Positions 46,201 to 59,565 of a DNA stretch of 64,000 nucleotides are shown here, one piece after another. The stretch's first letter is position 1; the number at the start of each line of letters is the position of its first letter. This stretch comes from Monocercomonoides exilis (lineage: Eukaryota; Preaxostyla; Oxymonadida; Polymastigidae), in the NCBI GenBank assembly GCA_001643675.2, contig LSRY02000010.1, forward strand, positions 1,745,001-1,809,000. The letters are read 5' to 3'. The position numbers and the translations under genes were made by a program. The notes below the pieces were generated by a model. It saw nothing but the letters and a program-made list of their open reading frames with translations, made no database searches and had not been told where the DNA came from.

Positions 46201-49200
46201 GGCTTCATTTTCAACTTCAGACAGAATGGAAAGACCATCAGCGTTTGTTAACTGTGCATTTGAATTGAATTCAATATTGGTAATTTTGTAGTTTTTACCT
46301 TCTTTTACGAAAATCTTATTGCCCACGTGAGTGCTGAAGGCGATGTCGTGAATTTGAACATCTTCGCAGTTGATCAAAGAGGCCAATGAGACTGCTTTAA
46401 ATCCAAAGTCCACTTTTGGAGATCCGTTATCTGATCCAGTAATCTCAAGTGTTTTGGTATTTCTGCATTCAATCATATATGGAAGTTTCTGTTCATACTG
46501 CAATTTACAAATATTTATATTTATAAGCATTAATAATAACAATAATAATAAAATGAAAATACCTCATCTGCATTAAATGTTGAAGTTGAATCCAATCTGA
46601 TGTAAACATTTGAAGCATCAGTTATTGAAATAGGCGTATACCAAGTTGCAGGAGTAGCAAGCATGTTTTCAAACAGTACATCAATGATTTTGATGTTAGT
46701 GCTTTGTCCTGTAAATATCAAGCCACCTCTTTTTTCAGTTACAACGCACAAAGACTGAAATAGGAATCTGAAAAACAAATAAACAAACAAAAGAAATTAA
46801 ATATCATAAGCATTATCAACTATAAAATCAATATTCACACCTTTCAACTCCGTTCAAAACAAAAACTGGTTCGTCACCGTTTTCTGCAGTGATTGTTGAT
46901 TCTCTCTTTTGCCCTTTAATATCAACATATTTGCCTTGGTTAATTTTGACTGAGTCTGCTTCAGAAAACATTCCATTGTTGATTGTGATAACCACTTCTG
47001 TTGCACGCTTTGATATAACGTAGCTGATTGTTTTGCAGTTAGATTCTCCATTCATGCATTCGTCATTATCTTCACCTTCTGGATCAACTGTAACTTTTTG
47101 TCTGTCATCTTCCAGTTTCAGATCCGCTGGCTTCGTCCAATGGTATCCATCAGCGGTAACATAAAAGAATAAACTTTTTGGAGGTTCCTGTGGGAATCCG
47201 TTTAGAGTCACAGTATCAGCGACCGAAGAAATCCTAACTTTTGAAGGATTTCCTTCAACTCTTTCTGCAACAGCATCAATTATTTGCGATGGAGCATCCT
47301 GAAATTCGAAGTTTTGCATCATGTCAGGATCAATTGGAGGCTTAACAGTTCCAGATGTTGACGCCATAATAATAGGATGTGAAAGGACAAGAGAATCGAA
47401 CTCGAAAACGATCTTGGGAACGTCTGGATAGGAAGCGATTGGCAATTTCTTCACATCAGGTGTGGGCTCAACCTTTGGCTCAACAGTGCATTTCATTTCA
47501 GAAACGCCGAATGCCTCACAAGTTGAATCGCAAGCATAATACATGTATTTTGCATCTTCTTCCTGTTCATCAGAGAAAAAGTGGTTGGTTTTTGCAATGT
47601 TAAGCTTTGACTTGAAACATTCAATATTCAGGTTGGTCTGTACTGTAGCATGGCCAATTTGATTCTTGTTTGATTGGAATGTGTTTTCTCTCAATTGAGC
47701 GACAACTGCTTCCAATGCACAGAATGCACCTCCAATATTTTGGCTGAATGTGCAGCCCGTAATTCTTGTGTTGTATGTTTCTGCATTTGAAGCTGAACGA
47801 TGATTTTCACAGAACATGATTGCCATTCCTCCTCCACCAGAAAGTCCATGTGATACATCATGCAATGCTCCGAAGCATTTGTTATCAGTAAAGGTTGTTT
47901 CAGTAATGTACACAGATGGCCATTGATCCTCGTTTGCTGAATTGTCCAGCTTCACAGTGAATGGGATAATATGTGCAAATAAACCTCCTCCCATTCCAGA
48001 TGCCTCGTTGCTAATGAATTTTGAGCCTTTGATTGTGAGATAGTCAACAGCGTCATTTGAAAGTGCTTTAGATGGTACAATTTGCACCAAGGCAGAGACA
48101 AGCATCCCACCTCCCGCAACAAATGCCTTACAATCATGAACATTCACATCATCAAGCGAGATTTTGCATTGATGCTGAATAGAGCCAAGGTATAACCCTC
48201 CACCATATGATGCAGTGCATTTACTAATTTCAAGGTTTGTAGCTTTCAGTGTGAATGTTGACTTTGCGACTTCAAAGTTTGTCTTTGAAACTTTATCAGC
48301 TTTAGTACCATCCTGAGATCCAATGAATAAGCCACCACCTTCACTTCCGCTGCAATCAGTGATTGTGCTTTTTCCAGTAAAAGTCACAACAACGTTAACG
48401 TCATTCGCATTTTTCAAAAGTGGCAAATAAACTGCACCACCGTTCATTCCAGAGCTGCATTTTGTAATGGTCAGTCCATTGAAACTTAAAGATTCTAATT
48501 TATCATCCAGAATAGCCAATCCTCCTCCGTTTCCTTTGGATTTGCAATCTGTTATAGCTAAAGTGGTGAAAGAAACTGTCTTTGTATCAAAAATGGCAAC
48601 AGCGCCTCCATGGCCATTTGATTCTGCTTTTTCGCAAGTAAGGCCTTCGACAGTCAGTGAATCAACTCCTTTGACCGTAAGGACAGCTCCAGATGATTCT
48701 CCACCAGTTATGGAGTGATACGCCGTTGAAGGATGAAGCACAAAGGCTCCTCCTTCTGGAAGCTTCCATCCATCGTCTCCATAAACGCTGGATGTACGAA
48801 CGCTATGAGATGCTTTTGAGGGTTTGATGTCTGTACTGGTAATACCGTGCAGTGCTATTTTTGTGTTGTCCTTTTCAGAAGCAATCAAAATAGCAGATTC
48901 GCAGAAAACGTTTGGTTGAGTTTTCATATTTTTCACGCTGCCTTGATTCCAATCAAGATCGACAGTGGAGAAAAATACAGCTGCTGTACCTTGAGAAGCA
49001 GATATCTGCAGATCTGTAATTTTGAGTGCGCATTGAACATCCATCACAAAAAGCACAGTTGAAGGACGGACACTGACTGCATGCATCATATTCACAACTG
49101 TTGGCGCACTTTCAGCAAAATCTGGAACGATAAAATGCTCAGCCTTGGAATTATCATCAAACATTGTAGCATCATAAGCCATATTTTCTTGTTCAAGTTT

Positions 49201-50690
49201 TATTTTGTTCATGGTTGCATCATTATTTCCACTAACATGGCTTATCCACAAATCAGCTGAAACAATATCCATCGCAAAATTGCGAGTTGTTGCAGTAAAG
49301 TCATTGGAAATTGATTTCAAGCGACGATCAAACTCAACTCCATTGCTTTTGCTCATGGAACCCCAATTTTCGTAAGTGAGACTGTTATCAGAAAATGTAA
49401 GATCGTCCAATTTTAAAGTATCACTGACACCCGTGATTGTCAACGAGCATCCACATCCTCCAAACTTGTCTTCTGCACCATCAACGATTCTCTTTTCAAA
49501 CAATGCTGATGGAGAATATCCCATAACATTGTGTGAGAATGTTGAGCCGGTTATTGTACATTTCTGAACTGAATCAATTACAACACCCATGGAATGCAAT
49601 TGCTGGAATTTGCAATTTCCAATTGTGATATCGTCAGAACCACTTACAAACACTGCACTTGGTGTGTATACCGGTGAGGCGTCAATATACACGGGATCAA
49701 CATTGTTCAGGGAATTATAATAAACTTGGTTTCTGCTCATTTCTTTCTCAATTTCGTCCAATAAGCTGTCACTATTAAAAGAGTGAGTTTTTGGATTGAC
49801 ATTAAACTGCAAATTGTTGAGTGTAATCAATGAGCCTTTATCCAAAAGAATTTTATTTCCAGCATGCGTATTGAAAGAAATATCTTTAATAGAAACTGTT
49901 TTGCAGTTTGTAATTGCTGCAAGTCCAATTTGCTTATAAGTGAATTCTGCAATTGTATTTTCATCCACTTTTCCATTTATATTTACTGTATCTGTATCGT
50001 GCAATTCAATGAAATAAGGAAGTCTTGAATATGTCTAAAAAAATGAAATAAAAAATGCAAAAATGATATAACGAATTAATAAACTGTTGCGTACCGTTGG
50101 AATGGAAAGTTCTGATGCAGTATGAAGATTTAATGTAATTTTCTGTGAATCGTCAACACTGATTGGAAGAAACCAATTTGTTGCATCTCCTCCATTTGTA
50201 AATAAAACCTCATTAAATGTTACTGTGTCGCACTTTGACTCAATGATTATTCCTCCATGAGTATTTGTGCTTATGGTAAAAGAGTTAAATTCAACCCTAG
50301 ATAAAGAAAATATTTTGTTTAAAAAAAGAAAGGAAAAAAGAAAACATATAAACAATCAAACATCTTTGATTCTTTAACTACAAAAAGAGCGTTTTGTTGA
50401 GGAACTCTTGCATTGAGAACACTCTGTTTAAGTTGGCCTTTTATCATCAGATCATTTCCTTTTAAAACGGTCACTTCAGATTCTTCTGTGAATATTCCTG
50501 CATTGATTGTTAATTCGACGCTTTCAACTGTATTTTTCAATGCATAAGCAATAGTTTTACATGGGTCAGCTCCGTCTGCCCAGCATTCATCCTTATCTTT
50601 TCCATTAGGATCAACAGTAAGATGAATGTTAAATCCAATCAAAGGATATGCAACAAGAAGAAGCGTATAGAATATAGATAACGCCATCAC
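43255..50690 (-). CDS. Two-module secreted beta-helix membrane protein
   Basis: Five exons join in phase: complement(43255..46497, 46563..46767, 46841..50034, 50095..50296, 50362..50690), 2,390 aa. A signal peptide (MMALSIFYTLLLVAYPLIGF) precedes module 1, which opens DPNGKDKDECWADGADPCKT. Module 2 (from about residue 1160) opens DPEGEDNDECMNGESNCKT. Each module holds the same landmarks in order: a D/E-rich opening, a GGIIIES/GGLIFTG strand, THAGNK/THVGNK, SAVFVSG/AAVYVAG, FGGCGCSLT, QPNVFCESA, GGESSG, then GGGLY and GGGFA-type turns. This is the repeat pattern of a right-handed beta-helix with Gly-rich turns. One TM helix (about 2337-2360) is followed by a basic tail of about 30 residues, with no kinase. 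Probable surface protein; function unknown. Confidence 0.87.
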
Positions 50691-51621
50691 TCGAAAAAAT
50701 AAAAAACGATCTCAGATCAAAACAAACTATAATATGAATCAACGACACAATTTTTAAAGGGAAAAGAAAATGTTAAAGTTCAAAAATAAACTGCTTATTT
50801 GATATTTTTTATTTGTATTTATAACATACTTGCTGTTTAATATATTTTAATTTTCTTTTCCAATCAAAAAATGTTCAGTTTCGAACAGGTACCTCAAATT
50901 CACTTTTCACAAAATATTTATAAAAACAAACATAACATAACAGAATTTTATCCTAATTTTTTTTCAGCATTCTTGCTTTAATGCACACGTGTTCAAAAGA
51001 GAAGTTATGATGTCAAAGAGAAGTGCAATAAGTGGGATAAAATAAATGTGAGATTAACAAAAATATGAAATATGTTTGGTAAAATTTCAAAAAAGACTTT
51101 CACAAAATTATAAAAACATGTTAAACAACATTGCAATGATGGAATTTTGCTCATAGTACAAGAAAAATACATAAATTATGTAAATAATTGTAAAAAAATA
51201 TTAAATTTGAGAAGAAATTCAACAAAATCCGAATAGATGCGTCCAATAAACAGCATCATCATCGTAAAGACCAATAACAAATGAAGAAAAGAAAAAATAG
51301 TTGATGAGAAAGCATTAATTTGCACGCAAAAAGCATGAAAAATGAAGAAGTTGATAATTAACAAAAATAAAGATAAATAGGCAATAACAGGGGAAATTAT
51401 ATGAAAAGCATTAGATTTATCTAATGAACAGAAAAACAAAATAGAATGAAAGAAAAAGAAAATGAAATGAGGTTCGCTGAGATGAAGTTTTACCTAATTA
51501 ACATAAGAAGTACGAAAACAACAATTGTAAGGTGAAAAAACTTTTTATAAATAACAATTTTCAACATATAAATAATAACAAGTCTAATCGTCTAATTCTT
51601 GAAAAGGGAAATAAAAAAAAA
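50691..51621. other. Spacer between two minus-strand genes
   Basis: About 0.93 kb of AT-rich DNA upstream of the two-module beta-helix gene and downstream of the CK1-like kinase gene. It should contain the promoter of the former. I see no ORF, tRNA or repeat. Confidence 0.5.
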
Positions 51622-54600
51622 TCATAAAATAACGCAACACCCTCCACCCCCACCACCTCCGCCACCTCCTTTATCTGCACCTTTGCTTTGAAAGCTTCCC
51701 ATTCCCATCTGTTTATTGGTCATTTCTTCCATTCCTCCTGCCCCTTCTCCCTGTCCACGAGAAAGCTGCCGCATCTGCCGATGCCCGCTTTCCTTCTCCT
51801 CCTTTTCAAAACGATGCACGTCCCTTTCCTGCCCATCTCCCACCCCGCTCTTCCATCTTCTTTTGTCTCCTTCCTTCTTCATCTCAACCCCTTCGCTCTT
51901 GTCATTTCTTTCTGGTGTTCTGCACACATCTCCTCCTCCTCCTCCTCCTCCTCCTCCTCCCTCTTTGTAAGAGCCACATCCCTTAGCCGATATTGCATCG
52001 TCCCACGCAGCAAATGAATAAGTAGCCGGGACAGACAAGTCAGGGCTCGAGTGGAAGATCGACAGACCCCCAGCGGTCATCGCTGTAAACGGGAACGGAG
52101 CATCCTTTTGACATGTGGAACGACATGACGACTGATTCGTCACGCGAGACGAGGAAGTGAGCGCAGCCTGGATTTCAGAGAGCGGCTGCTGCATTTGCAT
52201 GAGCCGCAGGGAAGACGTCGAGGAGCAGTGCGACAGGCGCGAAAGCGTCCTGTTGGATGACTTGTTTGTGTCCTGCAGTGACACTCCCATGCCCATTGAA
52301 GCATCAGCTCCTGCTGAAGACACAGCAGCACCCGAAGAGTTCAGATGTGTCTTGCTGTCTTTATTCATATGTGATGATGTCGATGACGATAAAGAAGAAG
52401 AAGAAGAAGAAGATGATGATGATGATGGCGATGAAGACGATGACATCCGAATAAGAACAGGAAGCGACGCGGAAAGCTGTGAAGAATGAGACAGTTTGGA
52501 ATATCGGCGGAGGGAGTAACTCTGCGATTGCTCTCCATTCTGCTGATTGTCTGTGTTAATTCCTCCTCCTCCTCCTCCACCACATCTTCCTCCTCCTTCC
52601 CCAGCATTAGAATTCACACCCATTCCAACATTCACACAGCCACTGCTGTTGTCATGTCCTATGTCTCTCGTGTCCGTATTTGCCAGTTTTCTGTCGATGT
52701 GCTCGCAATAAGAGTTCAGTGACTGCATCATCATCTTCCGCACAGCCTCTGAATCTGCATTGTTCAGCTGCATGTTCTCCTCTTTCCCTGAAAGCGACCC
52801 AAACTGGAACGACAGCTCGTCCACACATGAGCCCATCGACGGAGAGAAACAAGATGCAGCACCTGAGCCTGTGCCTGCAGCAGAGCCAGCACTTGCGCCT
52901 ATGCTTTGCTGAGAGTGATGAGAATGCTGAGAGTGCTGTGAACGAGAAGGAGTGGAGCAGCCAGAGCGAGACTGTTGATTAACTGACATCTGTTGCTGTT
53001 GCTGCTGCTGCTGATGCTGGTACTGATAGGGATAGGCATGTGCAGGCGAATGAGAAGGAGAAGGAGAAGGAGAGCTTCTCCTCCCAACATTGAACGAACA
53101 CCCGCCAAACGATCCCATCGAAGCTGGCTGCATTTCCTGCAGTGATGCTGTTGACTCTGTGTTCTGTCTGAGGCAGATTGTATACTCCATCCCGTGCAAC
53201 CCGTTTTCTCCGCCCATTTGAGCTGTCTTAAAGGCCGGCGAGCAGGAAGGCGCGGGAGAAGGAGAAGGAGACGCCAGGCGGAGCTGCTGCACAAGAGAGC
53301 CAGCGTCGCTCATCATCGACATCATCGTGGTGGCATCAAATGTGAAGCCGTTCTCGTCTGCATTGTCGTCCTCATTGCATTCATCACAGCTGCTGCTTCT
53401 GCTTTCACTTTGACTTTGACTTTGACTTCGACTTCGACTTCTGCTTCTGCTTCTGCTGCAACTGCTGCCATCTGCTGAAGATATGTTGCTATGCACTCCT
53501 CTCTCATTGTTCACCCCTTCTTCTTCATTCACCTCTTCCTCACTTGATGTGCTCACCAGTGAAATATTATCGTCACTCCCTCCCAATGACACCACGTCAT
53601 TCCTCGGCGTTTCTGACCCCATTTCACATTTGCCTTTCCCTTGCTTGCTCATCCTGTGCTCTTCTTCTTTCTCTTTCTCTTTCTCTTTCTCGCTGGCTCC
53701 TTCAACCTCCTTGTTTTTCCTGTCTGTTTCGTTTTCTTCGTTTATCTCGCCTGATGCACTGATTGATCTTAGTGGTTCTCTTCTTCCATTCACATCTCCT
53801 CTCCCTTCTCTCCTCTCCTTCCTCTCCTTATTCTCTTTCTTCTCCTTTCTTTCTTTCCTTTCCTTCTTTTCCTTCTTTTCCTTCTGCTCCAAAAACGGCA
53901 GCATCTTCTCTACTTCTTTCCTCTCCTTCTTCTTCCTCTCAATCACAGACGGGTCTGCCTCTACTGCCGAGGCATACAATCTGGCTGCTGTGTGCTGCCT
54001 GGCGATGATTGAGACAGCAGATTTCTGATGGGAAGAAGAAGGAAGAAGAGAAGAGGAGGAGGAGGAAGGAGAAGAGGCTGTTAATACAAATGGAGAAGAG
54101 GAAGGTTGATAGTGAAGAGAAGCAGAGGAAGAGGAGAGAGGAAGGCAAGGTGGAGGTGACATGTGAGGAAGAGGAATTTGATGAGCATACAGCTTGTTGG
54201 AAGAAGAAGAAGAAGATGATGATGAAACAGAGGAGGAAGGGACGTAGGCATCTTGAGAAGCAGCTGGGTGGATCACAGGTAAGGCAGAAGAAGATAAGGA
54301 AGAGGAAGAAGAAGAAGAAGAAGAAGAAGAGTGCATATTAACAGGCACTTGCTTATTCTCAGAGAAAGAAACTGTGAATGAATTAGAGCGAGAATTCGAA
54401 CGAGAATTTGAATTTGAATTCGAATTAGAACCAGAGCCAGAACCAGAACGTGAATGCAGATGCAGACGAGAATGTGAGTGAGAGCGTGGCTGGAGAGAAG
54501 AGATGTCTGGATTAGGCTTGTACGGCTGTGGGGTTGCCAAAGGGGAAGCAGAGGAGATGTAGTTGGCGAAGGTCACTTGATTTGAGGGGGAAGCAGATGA

Positions 54601-57600
54601 ATGTGCTGATAAAGATGAATCTTGTGTTGATTGCATTGGTTGTATTGACTGTGAACTTGGCACAGAAGACGAGGAGGAGGAAGAAGAAGAAGAAGAAATA
54701 GAAGAAGTAACATTTGCACCAGCACCAGTAGCAGAAGTGGTAGTAGTTGTGATGATGTGCTGAGGAAGCGGAGTCTGGTTGAACTGTGCATAGCCTGGGC
54801 CACACGATATCTGTGTGTGTATCTGAGAAGATGGCTGGTTCATTCCCTGTGTTATTCCTTGTGTAATATTCTGTGTTATTCCCTGTGTTATGTTCTGTGC
54901 GATGTTCTGAGGTGTACCAAAGGGAACCATCTGAGTTGTGCTGCTGCCTGAGGAGATGATAAGGACAGTCACGGAAGGCGAGGAGGAGGAGGTGACATAC
55001 GATTGAGTGGTTGGCTGTTGAGGCTGTTGTGATTGCTGTTGAATGAACTGTTGCTGCTGATGTTGTTGTTGTTGCATCTGCTGCTGCTGTTGCTGTTGAT
55101 GCAGTTGAGACTGACTTCCATTCTGATATGAGTTCATCATGTGTGTCTGAGACTGTGTCAAATTCTGATTCTGATTCATATTCTGATTGTATTGTGATTG
55201 TTGCTGCGATTGCTGCTGCGATTGAGGCATCATCATCATCATCAAATGACTCTGGCTGTGCGATCCTTTCTGCCTGGCACCAGACGGCTGGTACTTCAGC
55301 AGCTGGCATTTCATCACTTCCACTTCATTCGCCTTCTTCTCCTCTTCCTGTTTGGTTGCATATGCATCTTTCTGTTGTATCTGCTTTATCTGGTGAATAG
55401 GTTGTATTTGATGGACTTGATTTATTTGATTTATTTGATTTATTTGATTTATTTGATGCACTTGTTGTGCTTGTTGTGTCTGAGGCATCTGAGGCAGCTG
55501 GGCAAATGACATTGAGCGTGCAGCATAAGCAGAAGACTTCGACTGCTCGACTGAGACAGACAAGTCAGAGGAGTCTGAATGAGCTGTGGTTACTTCAGAG
55601 GAAGAGTTGGTGTTTGTGACATATGGAATGTGCAGTTGTGAAATGGAAGATGGAGAAGAAGAGGAGGAAGAGGAGGAAGAAGAAGAGGAAGAAGAAGAGG
55701 AAGAAGAAAGAGATTGAGAAAGAGGAGGGCTGGGAGCGCGGAAGAGGCTGGTGAGTGATTGAGACAGCTGTCTTGTGTTGGCAAAGCGGAGGTTTGCAGA
55801 AGGAGAGGAAGGAGAGGAAGGGTCTTTGATGAGAGAAGAATTAGCAGCATTTGGGTGTGATGGGAAGCAGAAGTCGGGGGAGTTGTGATTAATAGAGGAA
55901 GAAGAAGAAGAGGAGGAGGAGGAGGAGGAAGAAGAAGAAGAAGAGGAGGAAGAAGAAGATGTTTCGGATGAAGTGATGTGGGCTGTGGAATGAAGTGAAG
56001 AAGAAGAAGAAGAAGAGGAAGAGGAAGAGGAAGAGGAAGAAGAAGATGATGATGAAGTGAAAGCAGTTGTGCTTGGGTGTATGTTTGATTCCATTGAGTA
56101 CTGCCGCAGATAAGTTGAGGCAGGTGTGATGTTGTCCTGACACGTGCTAGTTGCATCTCCGATCCCTCTGTTGATGCTCATCCGACTCATCTGCTGCTGC
56201 TGTTGATGTTGATATTGCTGTTGTTGTTGTGCGTGTTCACCTGTCATAGTGACTGAAGCAACAGAAGCGATGGAAGAGTTGAGCGTCTGATTGGTCGTGA
56301 TGGCTGAGATGGCTGAAGTTAAGACGGTGTTTGCAGTAGCTGCTGATGCAACAGATGGCGTTGTGGTTGCTGGATGAGTCAGAGGAACTGTACTGTTTGT
56401 ATCACGTGTTTTAATTATGCTGCTATTAACATTATTATTATTGCTATTATTATTGCTATTGCTATTGATACTGTTGCTATTGTTTCTCTTCTGTATGTCC
56501 GTCTGTCGCATCTGAGGCAGTTCAGGTGAAGAGGACGAGTGGCTGTGTAAGAGATGTCCGAAACTTGACTGATGGAAATGCTGCTGTTGAGACTGTGGAG
56601 ACTGTTGAAGCTGTTGAGACAGTTGTTGCTGCTGCTGCTGTTGCTGTGAAGGTGGAATTAAGGCACAGGAAGAGGAATGCTGGTTGACATTATGAATATT
56701 GTTACTATTCATATTGCTTTGAGCATTTGCATTATGGCTGTTATTATTGCTAGGATTACTAACATGTCGCATATTGCTCTCAAATTCATTACTACCAGCT
56801 TCTCCTTTACTTCGCCCCATCTTCGCATTCTTCGTTCCCATGTGCGGACTTATCTTCTCTTTCATCTGCTTTTCGTTCAAATGAGCAGCGCCTTCTTCTT
56901 CACTTTGTTCTGAACTCACTGAACACTCAGCATTGCCTCCATCATCATCATCATCTAATTCTTCGTCATCATCTTCTCCTTCTCCTTCTCCTTCTCCTTC
57001 TTCTCCCCCGCTCTCCTCATCCTCTTCTCTTTCCACAGACCCCGCTGACTCATTCTCATCCAGCTTCTCTCTTTCTCCTCCTTCTCTTCCTTCTCCTTCT
57101 CCTTCTCCTTCTCCTCTTTGCCTCCTCCTTCCTTTCCCTTCTCCTTCATCATCGCCATTCACCACCCCGTTCACCCCCAAATGCTGCTGCCCACTTCCAT
57201 ACTCTCCATACCCTCTGTGATTCTCAATCACACCAGAAGAAGAAGAAGAAGAAGAAGAAGAAGAAGAAGCAGAAGAGGAAGAAGAGCCAGAAACAGCTCC
57301 TCTTTCTCCTCTTTCTCCTCCTCCTCCTCCCTTCTCTCTATCCGGGCGTGGAACGGGTGGGATAACCACGTCCTTCACACAGAACCTCCTTTCCTTCCTC
57401 TCCCACTCAAAAGGGAATGTGCGGTCGACGTGGAAGGACGAGAGCACAGACAGCATCAGCTGTTTCAGATAGGCATAGTTGGGGGTGTCGTCGAAGTCGC
57501 AGCAGGAGCTGCTGGGAGAAGGGCAGGCACTGGGCGTGTTGGAGGAGATGGGGTTGTGAGAGGACATAGAGGGAACAGAAGACATAGAAGCCATAGAAGA

Positions 57601-59437
57601 CATAGAGGGAACAGAAGGATTGGAAGGAAAGGAAGGAAAAGAAGGGTTGGAGAACTGGGGGTATTGAGAGAACTGGGATTGTTGGGGGAATTGATAGGAA
57701 TGAGAAGGGAGAGGGTATTGCGCAGAGCGGAGGCCGGGGGAGGTGCTGGGGGACATGAGGCGATAGGGGGAAGAGGAAGAAGAGGAAGAGGAGGAAGAAG
57801 AGGAGGAGGGATAAGAGGAAGAGGAAGAAGAGGAGGAAGATGAAGAAGAAGAGGAAGCAGAAGAGGAGGAAGAAGCAGAAGAGTAGAGATTGGAAGAGAT
57901 TGACTGTAAGTGGTCGAAGAAGAGGGTGAACTGCACGGGAAGCTGGGAGACGAGGCGGTGGCTGTGGAACTCTTGTTTGGAGTGTGCTATGCGCGCCTGG
58001 GTGGAGTTATAAGAAGAGAAGGTTGTGGATTTTTTGTGTTTAAATGATGAAGAAAGAAGAGAGAGAGAAAGAGAGAGAGAGAAAAAAGAAAAAAAGAAAG
58101 AAAAAAGAAGACGAAGATATTGGCAAAATGTTTGAAAATGAGAAGAAGAAAGAATGCGAACGCGATTATTGTTAAATAAATAAAAGATTAAATTTTTTCA
58201 AAAAGAAGAAAAGAAAAGAAAAGAAAACATTTATTAAAAAGGCAAACCTTATCTTTGATGGTGCACCACGGAAGCTTTCTTTTGGCACACTCCACCAGCA
58301 TATACAGCAGACTCCAGAGATCGTCCACTCTTCGAAGTTCCTTTGAAATAATGAAAAAGAAGAATTGAAATTTTATTGGAAGTTTCAAAAATAAGTAGAA
58401 AGTATGTTAAAGTTGAAGTTAAAAAAAAAAAAAAAAAAAAAATATGACAAAAGAAAGCAATGTAACAGATATTTCTCCTCAAATCTTAATTCAAAAAATA
58501 AATTATGTTTATATTTTAAAATAAAATAATAATTACAACAACAAATGCTTTTTTTTTCCAGAAAAACATAAAATTTTGTTCATCAGCATACATATCCACG
58601 ATGGGACGCCAACGATGCATATCTCGGAGTTCCTCGAAATCCAACACCTTTTCTGGGCTAATTTTGCATATGAACTCATTATTTTTTTAAAAAATTATTA
58701 AGATAACACTCAAACTGGTTTTCCAATATCGTTTGGATTCCATCTTTTGGCTAGGCCGTAATCGATTAAATAAATGTTATGACTATTTCCACTTGGTCCT
58801 ATTAAAAAATTAGCCTTGAAATCAAGTCAAAGAAAAATAGAATTGAAGCATCTTTTTTCGTTTCTGAAAGTGATTCGACATACAGGCTTAACATCGCGAT
58901 GAATAAATCCTTTGTTGTGAAAAATCTCGAGTGCTTCAATACATTCCACTGCTAGTAAGCAAATAGTTATAATATTGAATCGTTTTTTCCTTCGTTTTCT
59001 CATGATGACGCTTTATATATTTTACAGAAATTAAAGTTGTTCATAAAATAATTCATTAACCATTCCGGAAGCATACGAAAGTGCTGGACCGAGCAAATCC
59101 ATTGTATAAAATGCTTCTTTTCCTATGGATCCAGAGTGATGAATTCTTGGGAAATGAGCATATCCTGCGTTTTTATTTGTTGAATGAATTACAATATTAT
59201 TTTCATCATCGAAAATAAATGTTGATTAATACCTTGCAATTCTTTCAGAACTGAAACTTCAATTTTCAATGTTTGCGATCCAGATGGTTTGCGAGCACGT
59301 TTCATCGCAAGGTCAAGCCCTTTCCATCGAGCATGATGAATTGTACCGAATCCACCTTGTCCAAGCTTTTTCAGTATAATTAATCGATCCCCTGGTGCAT
59401 CGGACAATTGGATTACAGTAGACCGTTGGATATCCAT
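51622..59437 (-). CDS. CK1-family protein kinase with long Ser/Gln tail and CaaX box
   Basis: Seven exons join in phase: complement(51622..57996, 58248..58340, 58592..58657, 58716..58814, 58884..59010, 59077..59164, 59233..59437), 2,350 aa. The kinase domain occupies about residues 16-255: Gly loop GQGGFG (26-31), Lys46 in LAMKRARK, Glu in [18 protein letters not shown] and LLGPALS, catalytic HRDVKPANFL (Asp137), DYG (158-160) in place of [40 protein letters not shown] and LPW. The GTPRYAS and RRVDDLxSL motifs place it in the casein kinase 1 group, near tau-tubulin kinases. Residues 256-2350 are poly-Ser, poly-Gln, Asn- and Glu/Lys-rich. The end, poly-Gly then CCVIL, has the form of a prenylation CaaX box (CVIL) next to a palmitoylatable Cys, so membrane anchoring is inferred. 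All six introns lie in the kinase part. Confidence 0.9.
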
Positions 59438-59565
59438 ATGTTACAACGCAACTAACGAAAAAACAGCTTTTATTTCAACTCCACTTTCTCTGATCCTTCA
59501 TATACCTTAATATAATTTTCAAAAAATTATTTGAGAAAATAGAATTATGCATATGAGATCAAAAA
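59438..59565. promoter_or_regulatory. 128-bp divergent promoter region
   Basis: Spacer between the start codons of the CK1-like kinase (-) and the membrane protein at 59566 (+). It is AT-rich, and both transcription starts must lie within or very near it. No named element is recognised. Confidence 0.5.

Noticed and set aside
46545-46790. Small separate genes at 46545-46790 and 50035-50355
   Set aside because: Both are internal exons of the two-module beta-helix gene; junction phases and homologous flanks match.
54512-55309. 265-codon minus-strand ORF in another frame of the kinase tail
   Set aside because: Composition follows from the repeat-rich CAG/CTG DNA of the kinase tail. The kinase frame is continuous and splices to the catalytic exons.
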